DNA of 33,909 nucleotides from Emcibacter sp. (GCA_021741205.1 JAIOYI010000017.1:1-33909), one strand, 5' to 3'. Positions 1 to 8,460 are shown, numbered from the stretch's first letter. Numbers and translations are program-made. Notes: generated by a model from the sequence alone, not told the origin.

Positions 1-232
1 GCGCATGAGCATATAGATCAATGAGCGCCTCGCGTTCTTGTCTTTCGTGGTCTTCCATTTTTCGCATTCTGACGATTTGGCGCAATATTTTTACATCAAA
101 GCCTGATGATTTGGCCTCTGAATAGACATCTTTAATGTCATCGGCCATATTTTTCTTTTCTTCTTCTAATCTTTCGATTCGTTCCACAAATGAACGCAAC
201 ACATCCTGTGCGATACCACCTACATCGGTCAT
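1..232 (-). CDS. gapR: GapR-type nucleoid protein, DUF2312 (3' end cut by window)
   Basis: Small coiled-coil DNA-binding protein; in Caulobacter GapR binds overtwisted AT-rich DNA ahead of replication forks. The first 77 codons are visible, opening [20 protein letters not shown] and continuing into a charged helix with the family run [15 protein letters not shown] and then [12 protein letters not shown], where the window ends. A typical member is about 80-95 residues, so only the C-terminus is missing. The ATG is at 232-230, preceded on the minus strand by an AGGAGAAA ribosome binding site. It lies 74 nt downstream of the DUF1244 gene in the same direction; DUF2312 next to DUF1244 is a common alphaproteobacterial pairing. 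The family call is firm; the role is carried over from Caulobacter. Confidence 0.9.
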   Translation of the reverse strand, partial: MTDVGGIAQDVLRSFVERIERLEEEKKNMADDIKDVYSEAKSSGFDVKILRQIVRMRKMEDHERQEREALIDLYAHA

Positions 233-306
233 AAAAATTTTCTCCTGATTAAAATTTTCTGCACAATATCCGTGTCGGTCAAGCTTGGCAACTGGAAAGC
301 TTAAAA

Positions 307-612
307 TTACAAAGTCTTATTTTTTTTCAAACTTTCTTCCATTTTTTTCATCTGTTCTTCTGTGGCATCGGTTTGGTGTTTTTTTACCCACTCATCATAT
401 GGCATGCCGTATATAATTTCACGGGCCTGTTGTTTATCCAAAGATATTCCTTTTTCTTTTGCGGCGTCTTGATACCAGTTTGCAAGGCAATTTCGGCAAA
501 ATCCCGCAAGCCCCATAAGATCAATATTCTGAGCATCGGTGCGTTTAGCAAGATGGGATAAGAGCTTTCTAAAGGCCATGGCCTCTATTTCAATGCGGCT
601 TTTGCTGTCCAT
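307..612 (-). CDS. DUF1244 family protein
   Basis: 101-residue soluble helical protein of a family almost confined to proteobacteria and without an established biochemical role. Diagnostic stretches are [14 protein letters not shown] around residues 35-48 with its CxxC pair, and the [13 protein letters not shown] block around residues 69-81. The tail is lysine/glutamate-rich. The start is supported by AAGGAGA a few bases upstream of the ATG on the minus strand. It begins 16 nt after the stop of the N-formylglutamate amidohydrolase gene, so the two are very likely one transcript, perhaps with gapR as third gene. The CxxC pair might bind metal or form a disulfide, but no further metal ligands are obvious. 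Confidence 0.9.
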   Translation of the reverse strand: MDSKSRIEIEAMAFRKLLSHLAKRTDAQNIDLMGLAGFCRNCLANWYQDAAKEKGISLDKQQAREIIYGMPYDEWVKKHQTDATEEQMKKMEESLKKNKTL

Positions 613-628
613 ATTTTGTCTCCTTTTG

Positions 629-1423
629 TTAATATTTTTTTACGGTTCTGATGCTTTGGTCTTGGGCAATAGTCATAAGGTCTTCAGCCAAAATATCCGT
701 CCATTTTTCAATGGCCTTTGGCTCGGAAACGTCATCCTGGCGAATTTCGATGGTGACATGGGGAATGCCGTGGTTATGACCATGGCGGTTCATGGTGAAA
801 AACAAATCACGGCCAGAATAGGGTTCGTTATCCCCCACATGATACCCCCGAGCTGAGAGCCTTTGCTGTAAGGCTTTGGCGAGACGAGGATCCTTGTTCC
901 ACAACATACCCACCTGCCAAGGCCTTGAAAAGCCATTCATGATAGGGGTAAAGCTATGCATGCCACAGACAAGCGGGGCATGATGAATATTTAATTTATC
1001 CCGCACTAATTCCTCTATCCGGTCGTGGAAGGGATGATAATATATATTTCTTCGTCTTTCTCTTTCTTGCATAGTAATATTTTGGTTGCCTGGAATGATT
1101 ATTTGATCACTTACAGAAGGGATAAGCGTTGCATGATCTTCTTCACGGTTAGGATCAATGAGCAAACGTGAGAATGTGGCAATTATAGCAGGGGCATTAA
1201 GTCTTGCGGATAATTGGCGGGTGAGTTGCTCCATCCCAATATCCCATGCAATATGTTGGGTCAAAAAATCATGACTTAGACCCAGATTGTTATATTCTGG
1301 CGGAATATAGTTGCTGGCATGTTCACAGATCAGAATGATATCAGCCTTTCCATGATCATTAAGAACTTCATAGGCATGATTTGGGCCATAGTCTATGACC
1401 ATATTTTTAGTTTTTTCTATCAT
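629..1423 (-). CDS. N-formylglutamate amidohydrolase family protein
   Basis: 264-residue protein of the FGase (HutG-like) family, zinc-type hydrolases that split N-formylglutamate into formate and glutamate in one histidine degradation route. Family features seen: ICEHASNYIPPEYNNLG near residues 32-48, LIDPNREED around residue 90 and the VCGMHSFTPIMNG block near residue 150, rich in His and acidic candidates for metal and substrate binding. No hut genes are nearby, so histidine catabolism is not supported by context. In many alphaproteobacteria this gene sits with DUF1244 and DUF2312 as here, which may mean another formyl or amide substrate. The ATG follows an AGGG site by about six bases. 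Divergent from pyruvate kinase. Confidence 0.88.
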   Translation of the reverse strand: MIEKTKNMVIDYGPNHAYEVLNDHGKADIILICEHASNYIPPEYNNLGLSHDFLTQHIAWDIGMEQLTRQLSARLNAPAIIATFSRLLIDPNREEDHATLIPSVSDQIIIPGNQNITMQERERRRNIYYHPFHDRIEELVRDKLNIHHAPLVCGMHSFTPIMNGFSRPWQVGMLWNKDPRLAKALQQRLSARGYHVGDNEPYSGRDLFFTMNRHGHNHGIPHVTIEIRQDDVSEPKAIEKWTDILAEDLMTIAQDQSIRTVKKY

Positions 1424-1629
1424 TTAACCCTGTAATATTTTTTCCCGTTATGTCTGCATGATAAGGACTATAATGAAGAAGTAAATCAAAAGGCAATCCA
1501 TCATGTGCTTTCTTTTAAAATTACAAGATTAAGTCCCTTTTCCTGTAATATTATATTCATGATGATAAATTAGTATGCTAAAAGATATTTTTATTGATTA
1601 TCAGGAAAGTTAAGGCATTGGAAAATAAT

Positions 1630-3060
1630 ATGCATCGTCAACGTTGCACAAGAATTATCGCAACACTTGGGCCATCCAGTTCAGACGTGGAAATCATTAA
1701 AAAACTGTCAGATGCTGGCGCAGATGTTTTTCGGATTAATATGAGCCACGGTAGCCATCCTGAAATTGCGTCTATCCATGCGGCTATTCGTGATGTGGAA
1801 AGTATAACAGGGCGGTCTATTGGTATTTTGGCGGATCTTCAGGGACCTAAATTAAGGGTTGGCGTCTTTTCTGAAGGCAAGGCAGAACTCGTTAGGGGAG
1901 ATGAATTTACGCTCGATATGGACAGTAAGGCTGGGGATAAGACCAGAGTTTGTTTGCCTCATCCTGAAATTTTTCAAGCAGCAGAGCGGGGAACGGATTT
2001 GCTGCTGGATGATGGTAAGATCAGACTGAATATTAAAAAAGTAGAAGATAAAAAAATTATCACAGAAGTCACCGTTGGCGGCATTATTTCAAATCGCAAG
2101 GGGGTGAATGTGCCAAATGTAATTTTGCCTTTAGCGGCCTTGACAGAGAAAGATAAGAAAGATTTAACTTTCGTTTTGGAGCTTGGTGTTGACTGGATTG
2201 GGATATCTTTTGTTCAGCGTCCCGAAGATGTTCAGGAGGCAAAAGATATTATAGGCCACCGTGCTGCTGTACTCGCAAAGTTAGAGAAGCCCGCAGCACT
2301 TTATGCCTTGGATGAAATTATTGCAATTTCTGATGCGGTTATGGTTGCCCGTGGTGATATGGGTGTGGAGCTTCCTATGGAAGAAGTTCCTGCAAAACAG
2401 AAAAAAATCATTCGCCATGCAAGGCGTGCTGGAAAACCTGTGGTGGTGGCAACCCAGATGTTGGAAAGCATGATTTCAAGCCCCGTTCCAACGCGGGCCG
2501 AGGTGTCGGATGTGGCCAATGCCGTTTTTGATGGTACGGATGCCATCATGTTATCAGCAGAATCGGCTGCGGGAAAATATCCTGTGGAGGCTGTAAGTTT
2601 TATGGATCGGATCGCCCGTAAAGTGGAACAGGAACCAAGCTATCGTAAGGCTCAGAGCAAAGAAGAAACAAGGCTTGAACCGACCTCCGCGGATGCGTTA
2701 AGTGCAGCGGCAAAACAGGTGGCGACAACCTTAAATGCAAGTGTCATTGTAACCTATACTACATCTGGTTCAACGGCACTTCGGGCAGCAAGGGAACGTC
2801 CAAAAACACCCCTTTTGGTTTTAACACCCAATCAAAATACGGCCAGAAGGCTTAGTCTTGTTTGGGGGTTGAACAGTGTGCACACAAAGGATGCCACCAA
2901 TTTTCAAGATATGATTGATAAGGCTTGTCAAATTTGCGTCAAATATAACTTTGCCAAACAAAGAGATAGAATCGTGATTACAGCAGGCATGCCGTTTGGA
3001 TCACCAGGAAAAACAAATGTTCTGAGAATTGCCCGTATACAGAAATATCACGTTGAATAG
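1630..3060 (+). CDS. pyk: Pyruvate kinase
   Basis: Catalyses phosphoenolpyruvate + ADP to pyruvate + ATP, the last step of lower glycolysis, in the cytosol. The 476-residue product is full length. Visible landmarks: CTRIIATLGPSS at the N-terminus, DVFRINMSHG (active-site Arg), LADLQGPKLRVG, the metal-binding VMVARGDMGVELP, KPVVVATQMLESM, and TRAEVSDVANAVFDGTDA followed by MLSAESAAGKYP. A C-terminal regulatory domain follows. I chose the ATG at 1630 because homologues begin close to this point and a GGAA lies 6-7 bases before it; an in-frame TTG at 1594 would add 12 unconserved residues. Transcribed away from the N-formylglutamate amidohydrolase gene. Confidence 0.96.
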   Translation: MHRQRCTRIIATLGPSSSDVEIIKKLSDAGADVFRINMSHGSHPEIASIHAAIRDVESITGRSIGILADLQGPKLRVGVFSEGKAELVRGDEFTLDMDSKAGDKTRVCLPHPEIFQAAERGTDLLLDDGKIRLNIKKVEDKKIITEVTVGGIISNRKGVNVPNVILPLAALTEKDKKDLTFVLELGVDWIGISFVQRPEDVQEAKDIIGHRAAVLAKLEKPAALYALDEIIAISDAVMVARGDMGVELPMEEVPAKQKKIIRHARRAGKPVVVATQMLESMISSPVPTRAEVSDVANAVFDGTDAIMLSAESAAGKYPVEAVSFMDRIARKVEQEPSYRKAQSKEETRLEPTSADALSAAAKQVATTLNASVIVTYTTSGSTALRAARERPKTPLLVLTPNQNTARRLSLVWGLNSVHTKDATNFQDMIDKACQICVKYNFAKQRDRIVITAGMPFGSPGKTNVLRIARIQKYHVE

Positions 3061-3094
3061 ATTGTTGATTAATTTGAGAAGATTTTTTCCTTGG

Positions 3095-3125
3095 TCAGGA
3101 ATGATCTAAGATTATCCTGATTTTT
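3095..3125 (+). terminator. Possible weak terminator after pyk
   Basis: TCAGGA at 3095-3100 can pair with TCCTGA at 3115-3120 and is followed at once by five T. The stem is only six pairs and the loop is 14 bases, so this would be a weak intrinsic terminator. It lies 35 bases after the pyk stop. Confidence 0.4.
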
Positions 3126-3173
3126 GGCTGAACTTTTGTATATTAGAGCTATTCATATTCCATGAAATGAAGA

Positions 3174-3204
3174 AGACCGTGCCCTTGGGGGGGAGGCACG
3201 GTCT
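3174..3204 (-). terminator. Strong GC-rich hairpin downstream of rpmJ
   Basis: A ten-base-pair perfect stem (GACCGTGCC at 3175-3183 with GGCACGGTC at 3195-3203, plus one A-T pair) closes an 11-base loop containing seven G on the plus strand, seven C in a minus-strand transcript. On the minus strand the stem is followed by a T-rich but interrupted tail (TCTTCATTTC), which suits termination of rpmJ. It could also shield the 3' end of pyk mRNA from the other side. Confidence 0.55.
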
Positions 3205-3212
3205 CCTATTGA

Positions 3213-3233
3213 CTGCTGACACAAGGTCAGCAG
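3213..3233. repeat. Second inverted repeat between pyk and rpmJ
   Basis: CTGCTGAC at 3213-3220 pairs perfectly with GTCAGCAG at 3226-3233 across a five-base loop. It has no T-run on either side. It lies 29 bases past the rpmJ stop and nine bases from the larger hairpin, so the two probably form one 3'-end structure of the rpmJ transcript. Confidence 0.6.
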
Positions 3234-3261
3234 AGAATTGCATTTTATGATTATTTTATAA

Positions 3262-3387
3262 TCAACCCTGACGCGCTTTAAAGCGTGGGTTGGTTTTATT
3301 AATCACATAGGTACGTCCACGACGACGGATCAAACGGCAATCCCGGTGACGATTTTTTAATGACTTTAATGAGTTAACGACCTTCAT
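3262..3387 (-). CDS. rpmJ: 50S ribosomal protein L36
   Basis: Forty-one-residue basic ribosomal protein that starts [19 protein letters not shown] and ends [12 protein letters not shown]. This is the long L36 form usual in alphaproteobacteria, which lacks the four zinc ligands of the classical 37-residue protein; only one Cys, at residue 17, is present. It sits in the large-subunit rRNA/protein core. The ATG at 3387-3385 follows an AGGCGAG site on the minus strand. It is a stand-alone gene with its own near-consensus promoter upstream and two hairpins downstream, instead of lying in the spc ribosomal operon. Confidence 0.95.
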   Translation of the reverse strand: MKVVNSLKSLKNRHRDCRLIRRRGRTYVINKTNPRFKARQG

Positions 3388-3445
3388 GGTATTTCTCGCC
3401 TAAATAATATTAATCTTTAAAAATATACGTAAAGTTTGGGCGAAA

Positions 3446-3472
3446 ATTATATGTCATTGCCATGAATGTCAA
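3446..3472 (-). promoter_or_regulatory. Near-consensus sigma70-type promoter of rpmJ
   Basis: On the minus strand TTGACA (3472-3467) and TATAAT (3451-3446) are both perfect consensus hexamers, separated by a short 15-base spacer. The predicted start, near 3439, would leave a leader of about 50 bases ahead of rpmJ. Both hexamers being exact fits a highly expressed ribosomal protein gene; the short spacer is the only deviation. Confidence 0.6.
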
Positions 3473-3511
3473 TAACAAAGAAAATTTAAAATTCACAAAT
3501 AATTATACTCG

Positions 3512-3534
3512 CGTGAACAACGTATAAATTCACG
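3512..3534. repeat. Inverted repeat upstream of the HerA-like gene
   Basis: CGTGAA (3512-3517) and TTCACG (3529-3534) are inverted across 11 bases; a further TTCAC lies at 3492-3496. The arrangement resembles a dimer-binding site in the 248-base region between rpmJ and the HerA-like gene. A short CACTC/GAGTG hairpin around 3558-3574 is the only other structure I see there. The half-sites are short, so chance is possible. Confidence 0.35.
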
Positions 3535-3635
3535 AAAAAATTATAACAATTTTTAACACTCCATAAAGGAGAGTGCAGTAATATAAGAAACATAGTACCG
3601 CAATTTATGAATAATGACAATATTGAAAAGAAACC

Positions 3636-5294
3636 ATGCTAGAAAATAAAATGAACAAGGTATCTCATTCTACCGCCTTAAATGTGGCAGAGCAGATTGG
3701 TTTTGTAACCTATGTAAACGGGCGGGAAGCTGTTATTTTGTGTGATATAAAATCCTTGAACAAAATACGCGACACGGATGATCAATCCCATTTACCCGCA
3801 GGACAGATAGGGGCCATCATAAAAATTAAAGTGAATAAAGGATTTGTTTTTGCGACGGTACGGGAAATTTCAAGACAGGAAGAAAGTGTTGGGCCCGTGC
3901 AGCATGTTTTAATGCATCTTGATTATTTAGGGCAGGGTATTAGGGCACCCTATACGCCAACAGGAATAAGCTTTGAACGTGGTATTAAGGATTTTCCTGT
4001 TCCCGGCCAATCTGTTTATGAAGTGTCAATGGATGATCTTGAATCAATTTTTGGTGCAAATGACATTCATCATTTCCATATTGGCACGGTTTTTCCACAA
4101 CATGTCACACCAGTTTGCATTAAAACCGATAGTATGCTGGGTAAACATTTTGCCGTTCTTGGCAGTACGGGAACGGGTAAATCATGTACGGTGGCCTTGA
4201 TTATTCATCGTCTTGTGGAAAGAATGCCCAATGGACATATTATTATTCTTGATCCCCATAATGAATATAAATCTGCCTTTGAAGATTGCGGGGAACATTT
4301 TAGTATTGCTAATCTTCGACTGCCTTATTGGATGATGAATTTTGAAGAGCATGTTGAAATGTTCATTGGTAAAAAACTTTCTCTTGAGCGAGAGGTTGAA
4401 ATAGACATTTTAAGGCGCTGTATCTATGCCGCACGTGTTGATGCCGCCAGTAATTTACAGACAGAAAAAATAACAGTGAATTCTCCGATTCCTTATAAAT
4501 TGTCATTTTTATCGGAATATTTAGATAAAAATATGGGTATGTTAAACAATCCAGAAAAATTAACACCATTTCTGAGACTAAAGACAAAAATTGAAGAATT
4601 ACGGCGGGATGTGCGCTTTTCTTTTATGTTCTCGGGCCTGCTGGCTCATGATAATTTAAAAGATGTCATTAAAAGTTTATTGCGCTTCCCTGTTGCAGGC
4701 AAGCCAGTCGCAACCATTGACTTATCGGGAGTACCCTCTGAGATTGTTAATGTTGTGGTTTCTATGATTAGTCGTCTTGTTTTTGACTTTGCCGTATGGA
4801 GCAAAGGTGAAAATTCACGCCCCATTTTATTGGTTTGTGAAGAGGCCCATAGATATGTGCCAACATCTGAAAATACCGCTTTTAATTCGGCCCGTAAGGC
4901 GATCGAGCGTATTGCTAAAGAGGGGCGGAAATACGGAGTGTCACTTGGGCTTGTGTCACAAAGACCCGCTGATGTTTCAGAATCGGCTCTGTCACAATGC
5001 GGCACAATTTTTGCCATGCGTATGAATAATGAACGGGATCAAAAATTTGTCGAGCATGTGATGCCAGAGGGCAACAAAGGAACGCTTGCGGCCTTATCTT
5101 CTTTGCAAAATCGTGAAGCCCTTGTGGTGGGAGAGGGGGTTACGGCACCTACCCGTGTTTTGCTCGACAAATTGGATGATCATAAACGCCCCTCTGGTGA
5201 TAATCCTGAATATTCAGAAGATTGGCAGAAAGAAATTGAAAATGATGACTTTATTGCTGATACCATAAAGAACTGGCGTAATCAGGGTCGATAG
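3636..5294 (+). CDS. HerA-like DUF87 ATPase
   Basis: 552-residue P-loop ATPase of the FtsK/HerA superfamily, which form hexameric DNA-pumping motors. The first 150 or so residues look like the HAS-barrel domain; Walker A is GSTGTGKS at residues 176-183, and a Walker B-type strand ILLVCEEAHRY lies near residue 400, with SQRPADVSESALSQCGT (sensor region) and the basic RIAKEGRKYG helix between. No NurA-like nuclease, SIR2 or other usual partner is adjacent, so its role is open; stand-alone bacterial HerA homologues occur as housekeeping genes and in some defence pairs. The start is uncertain: an in-frame ATG at 3651 is equally plausible and neither has a strong ribosome site. Its stop is two bases from that of the convergent MscS gene. 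Confidence 0.85.
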   Translation: MLENKMNKVSHSTALNVAEQIGFVTYVNGREAVILCDIKSLNKIRDTDDQSHLPAGQIGAIIKIKVNKGFVFATVREISRQEESVGPVQHVLMHLDYLGQGIRAPYTPTGISFERGIKDFPVPGQSVYEVSMDDLESIFGANDIHHFHIGTVFPQHVTPVCIKTDSMLGKHFAVLGSTGTGKSCTVALIIHRLVERMPNGHIIILDPHNEYKSAFEDCGEHFSIANLRLPYWMMNFEEHVEMFIGKKLSLEREVEIDILRRCIYAARVDAASNLQTEKITVNSPIPYKLSFLSEYLDKNMGMLNNPEKLTPFLRLKTKIEELRRDVRFSFMFSGLLAHDNLKDVIKSLLRFPVAGKPVATIDLSGVPSEIVNVVVSMISRLVFDFAVWSKGENSRPILLVCEEAHRYVPTSENTAFNSARKAIERIAKEGRKYGVSLGLVSQRPADVSESALSQCGTIFAMRMNNERDQKFVEHVMPEGNKGTLAALSSLQNREALVVGEGVTAPTRVLLDKLDDHKRPSGDNPEYSEDWQKEIENDDFIADTIKNWRNQGR

Positions 5295-5296
5295 AT

Positions 5297-6121
5297 TTAC
5301 AGATCCTTTTTTACATGAATATCCCTTTGTGGGTAAGGGATATTAATGGATTTTTCATCAAATTTATGTTTTATGTTTTTAGTCAGTGCTGCCTTTAGGG
5401 GCCAGTAGTTTGCATTTTCTGTCCATACTCGGATCACAATATTGACCGAGCTATCGGCCAGTTCACCAACGAACACAGAAACTTCCGGTGATTTTAAGGC
5501 TCGGTCGTCGGCATTAATAACATTGTTAATTTCTGTTATGGCCTTGTCAATATCATCGTCATATCCGATGCCAATGACCAAATCAACACGACGGGTGGCA
5601 TGGGCTGAAAAATTTTGAATGGATGATCCCCATATTTGGCTGTTGGGGATAATAATTTGTACATTATCACCCGTAGCCATTTCTGTGACAAATAGACCAA
5701 GAGCCTTAACCGTGCCCGCATGACCCGCAGCATTTATAAAATCACTAACCTTGAAGGGGCGGAAAATTAATAACATAACACCGGCGGCAACATTGCTTAA
5801 GGTACCCTGAAGGGCAAGACCAATGGCAAGTGATGCGGCACCAAGTATTGCGATCAAACTTGCGGTTTCCACGCCGAATTTACCGAGAACCGCAATAATG
5901 GTAAAAATCAGAATTACATAGCGAATGGCGCTTGACAGAAAAAAGGTCAAAGTAATGTCAATTTTTTTGCTTTTGCCAAGTATTTTTGCAACGAATTTTT
6001 TTGCCCATCCTGCAAAAGTCCAACCAATAATAAGGATTAGTATGGCACCAATAATATTCAGCCCATGGTTCATGGCTATTTCGACAACCATATCTTTATA
6101 TTCTTGTGCGGTGTTTTCCAT
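5297..6121 (-). CDS. Small-conductance mechanosensitive channel, MscS family
   Basis: Inner-membrane channel that opens on membrane tension and releases solutes after hypo-osmotic shock. The 274-residue length is that of the minimal three-helix MscS type. Predicted helices lie near residues 20-38 and 65-82, and the pore helix carries the Gly/Ala pattern GAASLAIGLALQGTLSNVAAG around residues 94-114. The beta domain follows (FRPFKVSDFINAAG, VQIIIPNSQIWG), then the C-terminal alpha/beta domain ending INIPYPQRDIHV, a near-perfect family signature. The ATG has AGAGAG upstream. Osmotic protection fits the nearby sodium-transport genes, but it is transcribed alone, tail-to-tail with the HerA-like gene. 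Confidence 0.93.
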   Translation of the reverse strand: MENTAQEYKDMVVEIAMNHGLNIIGAILILIIGWTFAGWAKKFVAKILGKSKKIDITLTFFLSSAIRYVILIFTIIAVLGKFGVETASLIAILGAASLAIGLALQGTLSNVAAGVMLLIFRPFKVSDFINAAGHAGTVKALGLFVTEMATGDNVQIIIPNSQIWGSSIQNFSAHATRRVDLVIGIGYDDDIDKAITEINNVINADDRALKSPEVSVFVGELADSSVNIVIRVWTENANYWPLKAALTKNIKHKFDEKSINIPYPQRDIHVKKDL

Positions 6122-6251
6122 TTTTCTCTCTTAATTTTAAAGATTTGATGACTTAATTATTTGGTGGCAATATAACTTTAATGCGAATTAAATGCAATAT
6201 TGAGTTAAAGATATATGGATATAGAAGTGATGATGCGGATTGCCTATTGTG

Positions 6252-6689
6252 TCATGTATCTTCTGAGTTCAAAGCATGAAAAATGCCTTCAAATGGGAGT
6301 GTGAGGCAGGTGTGGCGATTTTTATGCTCTGAGACAGGTTGAAAAATATTAAGCAGATTCCATTTATCCTTCGGCCATTTTTTATCAACCAGATTTTTTT
6401 CCGCTAAATTTTTTTTAAATTCTTCATGGATGATCCGAAGGCTTTGTTCTGTTTCCCCCATGGCGCATTGGCCTAGGATGGATGCTGTTGCCTGACAGAG
6501 GACGCAGGCCTTTGTTTCATGGGAGAAGTGCGATATTTTATCTCCATCTAGCTTGAGATATACCGTAATCTTATCGCCACATAGGGGGTTATGGGTAATG
6601 TGTTTTCGGTCAAAATTATCAAGAATGCCATGGCCGACAGCCGCTGCTGCCTGTTTTAAAATGGCTTTTTGGTAAAGGTTATCAATCAT
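6252..6689 (-). CDS. NifU/IscU-type iron-sulfur scaffold family protein
   Basis: 145-residue protein of the NifU N-terminal (IscU/SufU) fold, which holds nascent Fe-S clusters before transfer. The three scaffold cysteines appear in their usual settings: NPLCGDK near residue 37, KACVLCQATAS near residues 61-64, and HTCLTLPFEG near residue 127. No isc or suf genes are adjacent. A divergent scaffold-like protein of this kind is common and often isolated in alphaproteobacteria, so it may be an accessory scaffold or repair protein. No clear ribosome binding site precedes the ATG. A 215-base gap separates it from the next start, which is divergent. Confidence 0.85.
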   Translation of the reverse strand: MIDNLYQKAILKQAAAAVGHGILDNFDRKHITHNPLCGDKITVYLKLDGDKISHFSHETKACVLCQATASILGQCAMGETEQSLRIIHEEFKKNLAEKNLVDKKWPKDKWNLLNIFQPVSEHKNRHTCLTLPFEGIFHALNSEDT

Positions 6690-6803
6690 AACTATACGAC
6701 TAGTATATTTTTTTATTTCTGTCTAGTTTTCATATAATATATCAAATATGATGATATCAGATCAAAATTTTAGAGCGCATATTTTAGGTCTTTAAAAATT
6801 AGG

Positions 6804-6833
6804 TTGCACGTAAAATTAATTTGGAATTATATT
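6804..6833 (+). promoter_or_regulatory. Candidate promoter of the ArsB/NhaD-type carrier
   Basis: TTGCAC (6804-6809), an 18-base spacer and TATATT (6828-6833) make a reasonable sigma70-like promoter. Transcription would begin near 6840, at the left edge of the inverted repeat described next, leaving a leader of about 65 bases. Confidence 0.45.
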
Positions 6834-6838
6834 GAATT

Positions 6839-6862
6839 AATGCTCAACTATTGAGTAGCATT
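6839..6862. repeat. Inverted repeat at the predicted mRNA start of the carrier gene
   Basis: AATGCTCAA (6839-6847) and TTGAGTAGCATT (6851-6862) are complementary apart from a two-base bulge, with a three-base loop. Lying just after the predicted -10, it could be a repressor operator or a hairpin protecting the 5' end of the transcript. It covers the TTG at 6851, which argues against that codon being the start. Confidence 0.5.
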
Positions 6863-6904
6863 CTAATATTATCACCAAACAATATTAATAAAGAGTTGAT
6901 TATA

Positions 6905-8245
6905 ATGGAAGACTTAGTATTTGATACAAAAATGCAGATATCGGCGATCATTCTCGCTGCTACATTCATCGGTATTTTTACAGAACATCTTCACGGATTT
7001 CACCGCGCCAAATTTGCCATGCTTGGGGCGGGTGCTATGTTATTGGTGGGGATGAAATATGATTTTTATAATGTGGAACAGGCCATTGAGGCTGTTGACT
7101 GGAATGTAATATTCTTGTTGGGTTGTATGATGACCATAGTTTCCATCATGATTCCAACGGGCGGTTTTCAGAATCTGGCGGTAAGCCTTGCTCGCTTCAG
7201 TAAAGGCAAGCTGTATCTTATGCTGATATTGATCGGAACCGCGGTTACGTTCATCAGTTTGCTTCTCGATAACGTGACGACCGTGGTTATTTTCGGCCCA
7301 CTTATTATTCTGATTGCAAGAACGCTTGCCATTTCCCCTATTCCCTATCTTATGGCGGCGGCACTCCTTTCTGATACGGGCGGTGTGGCAACTCTTGTGG
7401 GTGACCCCCCTAACCTTATGATTGGTTCAGCGGCAGGGATTTCGTTTAATACCTTTATTATTCATATGGGACCTCCCGTGATTTTTGCGTGGATAGCGGT
7501 ACTTGTATTGCTTAAATTCCTCTTTAAAAAGGAATTGGCCGTAAAGGCGCATCCGTGGCAGGAACTTGAACAAATTCCTATTAAAAATAAGAGAACATGG
7601 TATTCAGCGGTTGCAATCCTTGGTCTTATGGTTGTTTTATTTGTGTTCCATAGTGCCATTGGTTGGGAACCATGGATGGTATCGGCCTTGGGTCTGACGT
7701 TGCTTTTCTTTGTCAGTCGTCAAATTGAAATTGATGCCACTTTGGAAACTGTGGAAATGTCGTTGCTGCTTTTCTTCGTGTCGCTCTTTATGTTGATCGG
7801 TGGTGTTGAGCATAGCCATTTCTTGAAATATCTTGGCGTACAGATTTTGCCACTTGTGGAATATGACCTTTTGACAGCCACTATTGCCCTGATGTGGATT
7901 GCCGCCGTTCTTTCTGCGGCCATTGATAATATTCCCTTTACGGCGGCTATGATTCCGATCATTCTTGGTCTTGAAACCCAAGGCATTAATGTTTCACCCT
8001 TGTGGTGGGCATTGGCAATCGGTGTTGGTATGGGCGGTAACGGTACCCATATCGGATCAACGGCGAACGTCTATATTGTGACAATTTCAGAACGCCTTGC
8101 CCGTGAAACTGGCAATCCAGATATGGCCATTACCCCTGGTGTATGGATGAAAAAAGGGCTTCCCGCCATGTTGCTGACTTTGGTTATTTCCACAATTATA
8201 TTCATTCTATTCTTTAATTGGTTTACCTCTCCCGTAAGTGGCTAA
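6905..8245 (+). CDS. ArsB/NhaD/P-protein-type ion transporter
   Basis: 446-residue inner-membrane carrier of the Ion Transporter superfamily (ArsB, NhaD, SLC13, P-protein). About 10-12 hydrophobic helices are visible. Two symmetric re-entrant loop motifs support the fold: LLLDNVTTVVIFGPL with ATLVGDPPNLMIGSAAG in the first half, and AAIDNIPFTAAMIPI with GGNGTHIGSTANV in the second. The substrate cannot be read from sequence; sodium/proton exchange is favoured because the next gene is nhaB, while arsenite or an organic anion is possible. I chose the ATG at 6905 (MEDLVFDTKMQ), not the in-frame TTG at 6851, which lies in an inverted repeat and would add 18 residues without homology. A terminator follows the stop. 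Confidence 0.87.
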   Translation: MEDLVFDTKMQISAIILAATFIGIFTEHLHGFHRAKFAMLGAGAMLLVGMKYDFYNVEQAIEAVDWNVIFLLGCMMTIVSIMIPTGGFQNLAVSLARFSKGKLYLMLILIGTAVTFISLLLDNVTTVVIFGPLIILIARTLAISPIPYLMAAALLSDTGGVATLVGDPPNLMIGSAAGISFNTFIIHMGPPVIFAWIAVLVLLKFLFKKELAVKAHPWQELEQIPIKNKRTWYSAVAILGLMVVLFVFHSAIGWEPWMVSALGLTLLFFVSRQIEIDATLETVEMSLLLFFVSLFMLIGGVEHSHFLKYLGVQILPLVEYDLLTATIALMWIAAVLSAAIDNIPFTAAMIPIILGLETQGINVSPLWWALAIGVGMGGNGTHIGSTANVYIVTISERLARETGNPDMAITPGVWMKKGLPAMLLTLVISTIIFILFFNWFTSPVSG

Positions 8246-8266
8246 TCAATAGAAATGATATTTTAG

Positions 8267-8295
8267 AAAAACCCGGCTTCATGTCGGGTTTTTTT
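8267..8295 (+). terminator. Rho-independent terminator of the carrier gene
   Basis: ACCCGGC (8271-8277) pairs with GTCGGGT (8283-8289), one G-U pair, over a five-base loop; A-run and T-run flanks extend the stem and six T follow. It begins 22 bases past the stop and separates this gene from nhaB. Confidence 0.9.
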
Positions 8296-8460
8296 ATGAT
8301 CTGAAGTCATTCAAAGTTTTTACTTTTTTATTAATTCTTACGATTTTTTCCTGTTTTGCTTGATTTATAAGTCTTTCTAAATGTATGACAGGTCAATAAA
8401 TTAGAAGAGTGATAGAGATATCATTGAAATATTTTTTTTAAGAAAGGCATAGTATATCTA

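Noticed and set aside
1424..1629. Structured element between the N-formylglutamate amidohydrolase and pyk genes
   Set aside because: Looked for promoters and repeats; only ordinary AT-rich hexamers appeared, none clear enough to place.
4646..5017. Minus-strand frame of 123 codons within the HerA-like gene
   Set aside because: Overlaps the conserved ATPase core and shows no protein-like motifs.
6851..6904. In-frame TTG at 6851 as start of the carrier gene
   Set aside because: It lies in an inverted repeat next to the predicted transcript start and adds 18 residues without family similarity; the ATG at 6905 is better.
7637..7986. Two long minus-strand frames inside the carrier gene
   Set aside because: They overlap a clear membrane-protein gene and have no ribosome site or recognisable domain.
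8250..8460. Possible operator or riboswitch before nhaB
   Set aside because: Apart from the terminator I found only AT-rich sequence with no convincing symmetry or conserved RNA core.
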